Made by a program: the position numbers and the translations under genes. Below are positions 6,127-10,812 of a stretch of DNA of 10,812 bases, piece after piece. Within the stretch, counting starts at the first letter, position 1; each line of letters starts with the position of its first letter. Origin of the DNA: JBGOUJ01 sp041477005 (GTDB lineage: Bacteria; Acidobacteriota; Terriglobia; Bryobacterales; JACQDG01); assembly GCA_041477005.1 (NCBI GenBank), contig JBGOUJ010000219.1:1-10812 (forward strand), written 5' to 3'. Below the pieces are notes generated by a model. The model was not told the DNA's origin. It saw only the letters and a list, made by a program, of their open reading frames with translations, and ran no database searches.

Positions 6127-6592
6127 GGTCGGTGCCGGCCGGAGTCGCCCCGAGCTGGCGCAGCAGGGTCGTGATCTGCCCGCGGTGGTAGGAGTTGTGA
6201 TTCGTGAGATGCAGGATGATCTGCCAGAGCGGCGTTTCATACGTCACGCCCTTGGTGTCCCGATAGCTGACCACGCGGCTCCAGTCCGCTTCGCTGAGTC
6301 CTTCGGCCCAGCCGACGAACCGGTCGAGCAGCGCCAGCCACTCCTGCTCGAAGGCTTCTCGCTTCGCCGGCGGCTGGAATTCGGCCAGGCTTCCGGTGGG
6401 CCGGCCCAGCAGCCGCGCGAACCAGATCTGGTCCGCTTGATAAATGTGGGCCAGGGTGCCCTCGATGCCGCCATAGGAGTTCTTCAGGTCCCGCGAGTAG
6501 AGCTCCGGCTCGAGCGCCCGCACCGACTCCACAACCCGCCGCGTGGCCCAGGAGTTATATCGAACGTGGTGAACCAGATCAGTGACGTTCAT
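6083..6592 (-). CDS. DinB-family (four-helix, metal-binding) protein
   Basis: 169 residues of the DinB/YfiT superfamily, whose members are small four-helix bundles that bind a divalent metal with three histidines. They include thiol transferases and damage-inducible proteins of unknown function. The ligands are visible as H49 (TLAHIYQAD), H132 and H136 (HLTNHNSYHRGQI). The ATG at 6592 gives MNVTDLVHHVRYNSWATRRVVE, a normal DinB opening; the frame is open to 6655 but that would overlap the upstream gene. It begins 16 nt after the enolase-superfamily gene and may be co-transcribed with it. Its 3' end overlaps the convergent RNA methyltransferase by 44 bp. Substrate unknown. Confidence 0.87.
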   Translation of the reverse strand: MNVTDLVHHVRYNSWATRRVVESVRALEPELYSRDLKNSYGGIEGTLAHIYQADQIWFARLLGRPTGSLAEFQPPAKREAFEQEWLALLDRFVGWAEGLSEADWSRVVSYRDTKGVTYETPLWQIILHLTNHNSYHRGQITTLLRQLGATPAGTDLILYYRSPASRRSA

Positions 6593-6608
6593 ATTCTTGA
6601 TTATTACA

Positions 6609-7961
6609 TCAGCCGCGCTCGGCTCGGCTGATGTCCACGCTGTGCTCGCGCGCAAAAGCGTCCGACAGCTTGATGCCCAGCCCCGGCCGCTCCGGCGGCA
6701 GAAAGTAAGCCCGGCTGTCCTGCCAGCTTCCGAAAAGCTCCCGGTTCAGCGCCGGGTCCGTATTGCCTTCCTCGAGGATCAGGAAATTCGACATGGCCGC
6801 GCTCAGGTGCAGGTGCGCGGCCAGGCAGACCGGGCCGTTCGGGTTGTGCGGGGCGATGGGAATGAAATGGTTCTCGGCCATGGCCGCGACTTTCCGGAAT
6901 TCCGTGATGCCGCCGATGCGGCTCACGTCGGGCTGGTAGATCCGGAAGGCCTCACGCTCGATGTATTCGCGCGCCTCGAGCCTCGATTTCAACCGCTCGC
7001 CGGCGGCGATCGGGATGCTCGTCGCCCGCTGCACTTCGAGCATGGCGTCCACGTTCTCCGGCGGCACCGGCTCCTCGAGGAACATCGGGTTGTAAGGCTC
7101 GATGGCCTTGGCGATTCGCACCGCCGAAGCGATGTTGAACTTGGCGTGGGCCTCCACGCAGATCTCAAACTCCGGCCCGCCTTCCCGGATGCCGCGCACC
7201 ATCTCGACCACCTCGTGAATCGTCTTGAGCGTCGCCTGGCGGCTGAAATCCAGCCGCTCCTCGGGACGTATCCCGGGCGTGTAGGGCTCGTCGAAAAACG
7301 GGTCCCACTTGCAGGCGATGGCCCCTTCGGCCACCAGCTCCCGTGTGCGCTTCGCATAGGCTTCCGCCGTGCGCGGAATGTTCCCCCAGCGGTAACTGGT
7401 GTAAATCTTGATCTGGTCGTTGATCTTGCCGCCCAACAGCTTGTAGAGCGGCACGTTCAGCTTCTGCGCCACGATATCCCACAGCGCAATATCGATACAG
7501 GCAATCGCGGATTGCACCGCGCTGCCGTGCATGGCGTTGCGTCCGCGGTAGAGCGTGTGCCAGATCTTCTCGATGTTCCAGGCGCTCTGGCCGATCACGT
7601 ACGGCTTGATCATGTCAATTTCGGTGGCGATGGTGGCGACCTTGGGGAAGTTCGTCCCCTCGCCCCAGCCGACCAAGCCCTCCGCGGTCTCCACCCGGCA
7701 CATCAGGTAGTAGGTCCCAGTCAGGTCGCCCTTGGCGTCCCGGCGTACGCGCAGGATGAACGGCTCGACCTTGGCGACTTTGATCTCGCTCGCGTCATCC
7801 GGCCGTGCCTGGGCCAGCACCGAGTTGGTGTGGGCCCCGGTCCAGGCGCTCACGGCGCTTAAGCCGGCGCCGATCCGAACCGCCCGCTCGCCCAGAACGC
7901 CCGCCGCCACTGTTTGCAGGAAGCTCCGCCGCCCGAAGGACGCGCTCTCGTTGGGACTCAT
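6609..7961 (-). CDS. Mandelate racemase/muconate lactonizing enzyme family protein with Tat signal
   Basis: Enolase-superfamily enzyme, 450 residues, probably a sugar-acid dehydratase or racemase. The N-terminus carries a twin-arginine motif (GRRSFLQ, residues 10-16), a weakly hydrophobic stretch and a plausible cleavage site after VLA (50), so export to the periplasm is likely. The capping domain is about 60-185, the barrel after that. Metal-ligand candidates are E270 in CVEAHAKF, E296/E297 in FLEEPV and E322 in AAGERL. H372 in IAPHNPNGP and H272 in the E-x-H motif are the probable acid/base residues, resembling the D-x-H arrangement of galactonate/gluconate dehydratases with Glu in place of Asp. 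The ATG at 7961 has GGAG 8 nt upstream. Likely first gene of a two-gene operon with the DinB protein. Exact substrate unknown. Confidence 0.88.
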   Translation of the reverse strand: MSPNESASFGRRSFLQTVAAGVLGERAVRIGAGLSAVSAWTGAHTNSVLAQARPDDASEIKVAKVEPFILRVRRDAKGDLTGTYYLMCRVETAEGLVGWGEGTNFPKVATIATEIDMIKPYVIGQSAWNIEKIWHTLYRGRNAMHGSAVQSAIACIDIALWDIVAQKLNVPLYKLLGGKINDQIKIYTSYRWGNIPRTAEAYAKRTRELVAEGAIACKWDPFFDEPYTPGIRPEERLDFSRQATLKTIHEVVEMVRGIREGGPEFEICVEAHAKFNIASAVRIAKAIEPYNPMFLEEPVPPENVDAMLEVQRATSIPIAAGERLKSRLEAREYIEREAFRIYQPDVSRIGGITEFRKVAAMAENHFIPIAPHNPNGPVCLAAHLHLSAAMSNFLILEEGNTDPALNRELFGSWQDSRAYFLPPERPGLGIKLSDAFAREHSVDISRAERG

Positions 7962-7981
7962 GGAATTTGCTCCGTGTCAGA

Positions 7982-8011
7982 AGGATACATCTCGCCGGCC
8001 ACAGCCGGCAA
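7982..8011 (-). promoter_or_regulatory. Possible promoter of the enolase-superfamily gene with inverted repeat in the spacer
   Basis: On the minus strand TTGCCG (8011-8006) and TATCCT (7987-7982) are separated by 18 nt, placing the start about 14 nt before the ATG. The spacer holds two copies of GCCGGC (7994-7999 and 8004-8009) forming an inverted repeat with a 4-nt centre, a possible operator. GC-rich background makes chance matches likely. Confidence 0.35.
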
Positions 8012-8029
8012 GACAGGACGGGGATGCCG

Positions 8030-8141
8030 CTAGTGTACTGTCTCGCGTACCGCTTGCTAACGGGCGCGGCTCTGAAGCGCTGATTCTGAGCCGCGACCGT
8101 GAGGGAGCGGTTGTCAAATCTAAGGCGGGACACCACACTAG
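8030..8141. repeat. ~111-bp dispersed repeat, copy 1 (MITE-like)
   Basis: Begins CTAGTGT and ends ACACTAG, a 7-bp perfect terminal inverted repeat in this copy. The first 94 bp (8030-8123) match copy 2 at 10604-10697 with a single difference. Internally CGCGGCTC pairs with GAGCCGCG around a 15-nt loop, and ACCGC near the left pairs with GCGGT near the right, so the transcript could fold into a nested hairpin. The right end supplies the stop codon of the first vapC. No coding capacity; the short ORFs through it are spurious. Confidence 0.85.
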
Positions 8142-8572
8142 ACTAGAGTTTCCGGCAGGACAGTGAAACCTTCTCGCTCGGCCGCGTCGCGCAGCCGGGC
8201 GTCGAGGCAGACGAAGACGCGATCCAGCGGCCGTTCCTCGGCCCAGATGAGCGCCGCCGCCAATTGCAGAGCATCGGCGGCTCGCAGATTGTGCTGGGAA
8301 AGCAGTCGCAACGCCCGGTCCCGCAGCGCCGCTGTGGGCTGGACCTCGCTCCACGCCGTCGCCAGTTGCCCGAGCAGCCGCTCAGCCTGCCGCTTCTGCG
8401 GGAGGTTCAGTTGCCCGTCCCGGTGCCGGCGATCGAGGGCCGACCGGCACTCCACCAAGCTCGACCACCAGACTACGCCAACCCCGTGTTCGCGGCCGAT
8501 CTGCTGCATCTGCTCCGACGCCGGCTCCTTCACTGACAGAGGCAGCAAGGCGGAGGAATCCCAGAAACTCAC
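8138..8572 (-). CDS. vapC: PIN-domain toxin VapC of a type II toxin-antitoxin pair
   Basis: Predicted Mg-dependent ribonuclease of 144 residues. The PIN acidic residues are D5 (FWDSSALL), E41 (SSLVECRSAL), D100 (LRAADALQLA) and D124 (CLDARLRDAA), all in the expected places. GTG at 8572 overlaps the antitoxin stop as GTGA, the usual coupled arrangement; the in-frame extension to 8647 would lie inside the antitoxin gene. The stop TAG (8140-8138) falls within the terminal inverted repeat of the dispersed repeat, so the last one or two residues may not be ancestral. RNA target unknown. Confidence 0.9.
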   Translation of the reverse strand: MSFWDSSALLPLSVKEPASEQMQQIGREHGVGVVWWSSLVECRSALDRRHRDGQLNLPQKRQAERLLGQLATAWSEVQPTAALRDRALRLLSQHNLRAADALQLAAALIWAEERPLDRVFVCLDARLRDAAEREGFTVLPETLV

Positions 8573-8862
8573 CGTCCCTCGCGCCGCTCCTCGAGCAGAG
8601 CGCGGCGGATTCGCCCCGCCGGATCCTCCGGCCGGGACGCTTCCCAAAACCCCTTCGGCAGCTTTCCGGACCCTACTCGGAGGAGACCGTGCGCCTCCAT
8701 CCGGCGCAAACGCTGCTCCTCCTTTCCGACGGGGACGCCGAGGGGAACAATCCTGGCAATCGGGTTGCCCCGGTCCGTTATGAGCACTTCCTCCCCAACC
8801 CGCACGAAGGCCAAATAGCGGCTCAGCGAGGCCTTCAGTTCAGCTACGGCCGCCTTCTTCAT
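8569..8862 (-). CDS. Phd/YefM-type antitoxin partner of VapC
   Basis: 97 residues. The N-terminal half (VAELKASLSRYLAFVRVGEEVLITDRGNPIARIVPL) is a standard Phd/YefM prevent-host-death DNA-binding domain; the charged C-terminal half would wrap the toxin. The antitoxin precedes its toxin and shares a 4-nt overlap with it, so this is one operon that should be autoregulated. The ATG at 8862 is only 9 nt from a strong -10, so the AGAGG sequence before it may be outside the transcript. Confidence 0.9.
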   Translation of the reverse strand: MKKAAVAELKASLSRYLAFVRVGEEVLITDRGNPIARIVPLGVPVGKEEQRLRRMEAHGLLRVGSGKLPKGFWEASRPEDPAGRIRRALLEERREGR

Positions 8863-8871
8863 GACCTCTTT

Positions 8872-8900
8872 AGTCTAATAAGAGTGACCAGAATAGTCAA
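8872..8900 (-). promoter_or_regulatory. Promoter of the first toxin-antitoxin operon
   Basis: TTGACT (8900-8895) and TAGACT (8877-8872) with an ideal 17-nt spacer on the minus strand. The predicted start is about 8865, leaving a leader of only a few bases before the ATG. Confidence 0.65.
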
Positions 8901-9026
8901 GTAGGAGCTTCCGGCTGGCGCTGGCCGGGCCGGCCGCCGCCGATTTGATCATGCGGAAGACGTCGATGCCGGTCATCGGGTTCGCGGTGAGCTTGGGGTG
9001 TTTGTCGACGCTGCGGAAGATCACGG
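8901..9026. other. Non-coding remnant stretch between toxin-antitoxin promoter and ORF6N fragment
   Basis: No intact gene. In one minus-strand frame the translation SVDKHPKLTANPMTGIDVF (around 8960-9010) looks protein-like rather than random, but I cannot assign it to a family. It most likely is debris of a lost gene next to the truncated ORF6N gene. Confidence 0.4.
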
Positions 9027-9407
9027 TCAACTCACTTCTCGCCCAGTGGTGAAGCCGATGCGACGCTTGGGCTTGGGCGGCGTCTCGATGAGCCGCTTGA
9101 CGATGGAGTACACGGCTGCGAGCTGGCGGCCGTGTACCTTCTGTTGGTGTTCGAGGGCTTCGATCTTGCGGGCCAGGTCCTTGTGTGTGCCCAGCATTTG
9201 GCGGAGCTTTACGAAGGCGCGGATGATTAGGATGTTCATCTGGACAGCCCGCTGGCTGTTCAGTACTGAGGAGAGCATGGCTACGCCGTGCTCGGTGAAT
9301 GCGTAGGGTAGGTAGCGGCGACCACCCCATCTTGAGGTCGCAATTTGCGACCTCAAACTTTCCGCCTCCTCCACAAGGATGTAGAGGCAGGGAAATTTTG
9401 TGCGACC
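9027..9407 (-). pseudogene. ORF6N-domain protein, 5'-truncated
   Basis: The open frame encodes the second half of an ORF6N-domain protein, a family shared by phages and accessory regions and thought to bind DNA. Recognisable pieces are EEAESLRSQIATSRWGGRRY, YAFTEHGVAMLSSVLNS, RAVQMNILIIRAFVKLRQ and the usual KPKRRIGF tail. The N-terminal half of the domain, including the VMLDxDLAxLYGV motif, is absent: reading upstream, the frame keeps a degenerate trace (KFPCLYILVEEAES where intact members have RFPxDFMFxLT) and then hits TAG at 9410-9408. A GTG at 9374 could start a 115-residue product but nothing supports its use. Downstream a short vapC tail abuts directly, so a deletion probably joined the two. 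Confidence 0.8.
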
Positions 9408-9419
9408 CTACCATGGAAC

Positions 9420-9860
9420 TCAGTGTCGCTGGGGGGTGGACATAGTGTTCCTTGAGTCTCCGGCCGGGCCGGCCGCAGGGCCGCGCTGCCTCTTGGGAAC
9501 GTACTTCACATTCTCAAGGCCCTGGAAGTCCCGGTCCTCGGTCCAGAGCAGCGCCCCGTGAGCGCGGGCCGAAGCCAAAATCACGCTGTCAGCCGGCGGC
9601 AGCTTCAGCTCAAGGCCCATCTTGCCGGCCAGCATGGCGAGCGCCGCGTCCAGATCCACGACTCGGCCGAGCTGCATCATCGCCACGGCTTGCAGCGCCG
9701 CCCGCTCTCCCCGCTGCTGGAGCACACGCTGGAAGACCTCGAGAATGCTGATGGACGGGACGATAAGCCTCTCCGTGTCCTCAATCGCCGGTGCGAAGAA
9801 ATTGGCATTGGGGCCGTCGGCGAAATATTCCAGCCAGCCGGAGGAATCCACCAGATTCAT
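9420..9860 (-). CDS. vapC: PIN-domain toxin VapC (second pair) with run-on C-terminus
   Basis: 146 residues. The PIN acidic residues are D5 (MNLVDSSGWL), E41 (ISILEVFQRV), D91 (LPPADSVILASA) and D109 (LWTEDRDF), intact for a ribonuclease toxin. The normal family end would be near VKYVPKR at about 124. The following twenty or so residues (GPAAGPAGDSRNTMSTPQRH) look like read-through into non-homologous DNA at the junction with the ORF6N remnant. The ATG at 9860 overlaps the antitoxin stop as ATGA, so the pair is translationally coupled. Target RNA unknown. Confidence 0.9.
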   Translation of the reverse strand: MNLVDSSGWLEYFADGPNANFFAPAIEDTERLIVPSISILEVFQRVLQQRGERAALQAVAMMQLGRVVDLDAALAMLAGKMGLELKLPPADSVILASARAHGALLWTEDRDFQGLENVKYVPKRQRGPAAGPAGDSRNTMSTPQRH

Positions 9861-10063
9861 ACACGGCCGCGCTCCCGCTCCACAGTCGTATCAATCCCCT
9901 TCAGAAATCCGCGCAGGTCCCTCATTCGGCGGACCGGGATGAACTCGATGCGGTCCGCATAGGCCAGCACGTGCATCTTCTGTCCCGCCTGGATGTGCAG
10001 CGAGTCGCGCACGGCGCGTGGAATTACCACCTGGTATTTCGGGGAAACGGTAACGGTCTCCAT
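9857..10063 (-). CDS. vapB: AbrB/MazE-type VapB antitoxin
   Basis: 68 residues beginning METVTVSPKYQVVIPRAVRDSL, a SpoVT-AbrB swapped-hairpin DNA-binding domain (VTVSPKYQVVIPRAVR), with a short toxin-binding tail. Start ATG at 10063 has GGAG 7 nt upstream and gives the family N-terminus; the frame is open to 10087 without a better start. Forms an operon with vapC by a 4-nt overlap and is expected to autorepress. Confidence 0.9.
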   Translation of the reverse strand: METVTVSPKYQVVIPRAVRDSLHIQAGQKMHVLAYADRIEFIPVRRMRDLRGFLKGIDTTVERERGRV

Positions 10064-10106
10064 CGGCCTGCTCCATCGATCCAGCAAGTGTAAAACGATT
10101 TCAGAT

Positions 10107-10120
10107 CGATAGTGATATCG
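10107..10120. promoter_or_regulatory. Inverted repeat upstream of vapB, possible operator
   Basis: CGATA-GTGA-TATCG, 5-bp arms around a 4-nt centre, 43 bp upstream of the vapB ATG in an AT-richer patch. Position suits autoregulation by the AbrB-type antitoxin complex. A clear sigma-70 promoter could not be fixed here. The site also lies upstream of the plus-strand VOC gene. Confidence 0.4.
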
Positions 10121-10172
10121 TACAACGACCAGAGGTCCGAGTCAAGGCCGCAACTCCAAGATCCGGCGATTC

Positions 10173-10181
10173 TGCTAGAAT
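10173..10181 (+). promoter_or_regulatory. Extended -10 promoter of the VOC gene
   Basis: TGC-TAGAAT, an extended -10 pattern with one mismatch to TATAAT, lies 9 nt before the ATG at 10191. No -35 consensus is apparent. The predicted transcript would begin at or a few bases before the start codon. Confidence 0.55.
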
Positions 10182-10190
10182 GCCGGGTCT

Positions 10191-10565
10191 ATGTTCAATG
10201 GACTGGAACACACCGCCATCGCTTCGCCCGATCCGGAAAAGCTCGCACAGTGGTACGTGGATTATCTGGGCTTCCACATCAACTACCGCTATGCGGGTAA
10301 CGTCTTTGTGAAGGCCCACAACGGGACGATGCTCGAGATCATCCCGTCAGAGGGCGCGCGGGCGCCCCAGAATCTGAAGGACCCCGGCATCCGCCACCTG
10401 GCCATCGAGGTGGACGACTTCGACGCCGCCTACCAGCACTTGGCCACCAAAGGAATCCGCTTCCTCGGAGAGCCAATCAACAATCAGGGGAACCGGCTGG
10501 TCTTCTTTACAGATTCGGAGGGCAATTATCTCCACCTGCTGAAGCGGGCGGCCCCGCTGCCCTGA
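10191..10565 (+). CDS. VOC (vicinal oxygen chelate)/glyoxalase-fold protein
   Basis: 124 residues forming two beta-alpha-beta-beta-beta modules of the VOC superfamily (glyoxalase I, extradiol dioxygenases, fosfomycin resistance proteins). Metal-ligand candidates are H7 (LEHTAIAS), E49 (TMLEIIPS) and H69 (IRHLAIEV). The fourth position, normally Glu in GN-x-L-E-L, is H115 in GNYLHLLKR, so metal use may differ or be lost. Single-gene transcript, divergent from the vapBC pair. The ATG is fixed by the MFNGLEHTAIA opening and by the promoter just upstream. Specific reaction unknown. Confidence 0.87.
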   Translation: MFNGLEHTAIASPDPEKLAQWYVDYLGFHINYRYAGNVFVKAHNGTMLEIIPSEGARAPQNLKDPGIRHLAIEVDDFDAAYQHLATKGIRFLGEPINNQGNRLVFFTDSEGNYLHLLKRAAPLP

Positions 10566-10603
10566 GCGCCGTCGCCTCGATCCCGCCGCATCGACGCGCA
10601 GGA

Positions 10604-10714
10604 CTAGTGTACTGTCTCGCGTACCGCTTGCTAACGGGCGCGCCTCTGAAGCGCTGATTCTGAGCCGCGACCGTGAGGGAGCGGTTGTCAAATCTAAACC
10701 GAAGTTCCAACTAG
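10604..10714. repeat. ~111-bp dispersed repeat, copy 2 (MITE-like)
   Basis: First 94 bp (10604-10697) equal copy 1 except for one C/G change that breaks one base pair of the internal CGCGGCTC/GAGCCGCG stem. Starts CTAGTGT and ends CAACTAG, so the outer CTAG is kept while the right terminal repeat has decayed. Same orientation as copy 1, 2.57 kb apart, downstream of the VOC gene. Confidence 0.85.
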
Positions 10715-10812
10715 CGAGAGGGACTATCCGACTGATTTGGCTTGGGAAGTGGCCGCGAAGGGCCTCTGGTTTCTGGCTACAGGCTGAGAAGCTGAAGCGC
10801 GCGGGCTTGCAG
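10715..10812. other. Right-edge stretch with short degenerate 7-bp periodicity
   Basis: No gene is supported. From about 10761 the sequence shows four to five loosely repeated 7-bp units (GGCCTCT, GGTTTCT, GGCTACA, GGCTGAG), similar in style to the heptamer array in the methyltransferase gene but much more diverged. The remainder holds nothing recognisable. Confidence 0.4.

Noticed and set aside
6593..6655. Longer DinB-family protein starting at 6655
   Set aside because: The extra residues overlap the end of the upstream gene and do not fit the family N-terminus; MNVTDLVHH at 6592 does.
7795..8136. Minus-strand small protein running through the dispersed repeat
   Set aside because: Most of it is the translated repeat, and similar frames appear in copy 2; such products are typical false annotations of repeated DNA.
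8408..10087. A defence island built around the two toxin-antitoxin pairs
   Set aside because: Only stand-alone VapBC-type pairs and an ORF6N fragment are present; no nuclease, helicase, methylase or sensor gene of a known defence system accompanies them.

Overview
This is a GC-rich chromosomal stretch from a bacterium, most plausibly an Acidobacteriota member of the Bryobacter/Solibacter type. That placement is an inference from gene content (a Tat-exported enolase-superfamily enzyme, IscR-type regulator next to IscS, several toxin-antitoxin modules, short G/C-rich heptamer arrays). No rRNA, tRNA, CRISPR array or complete insertion sequence was seen.

Layout. (1) 1-966: an iron-sulfur cluster operon on the minus strand, iscR-like Rrf2 regulator followed by the first 131 codons of cysteine desulfurase IscS, which runs off the left edge. 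The regulator has a near-consensus promoter with a 27-bp palindromic operator just downstream of the -10. A second, related 27-bp operator lies at 1017-1043, next to a possible plus-strand promoter that has no obvious gene of its own. (2) 1143-4861: a compact minus-strand operon of a FabF-like ketosynthase, SAM methyltransferase, geranylgeranyl-reductase-type FAD oxidoreductase and an unknown membrane-anchored protein. This looks like a small lipid/polyketide-type pathway. The methyltransferase carries an in-frame insert made of a G-rich 7-bp tandem array. (3) 4870-6126: from a shared palindromic promoter element, a plus-strand pair of a small membrane protein and a TrmJ/SpoU RNA 2'-O-methyltransferase, overlapping by GTGA. 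(4) 6083-7961: minus-strand enolase-superfamily dehydratase/racemase-like protein with a Tat signal, then a DinB-family protein whose 3' end overlaps the RNA methyltransferase tail to tail.

(5) 8030-10714: an accessory patch. It holds two copies of a ~111-bp CTAG-bounded repeat, a Phd/VapB-VapC pair, a 5'-truncated ORF6N gene, an AbrB-type VapB-VapC pair, and a VOC/glyoxalase-fold gene on the plus strand. The stop codon of the first vapC lies inside the end of the first repeat copy, and the second vapC runs into the ORF6N remnant, so the patch has been shaped by insertion and deletion.

Regulatory architecture is unusually readable: several genes have a -10 hexamer only 8-12 nt upstream of the ATG, which suggests leaderless or nearly leaderless transcripts. 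The most interesting items are the paired IscR-like operators with an orphan outward promoter, the heptamer array expanded inside a folded enzyme domain, the ketosynthase operon without visible carrier protein, and the paired ~111-bp repeats. None of them amounts to a demonstrably new system from sequence alone.
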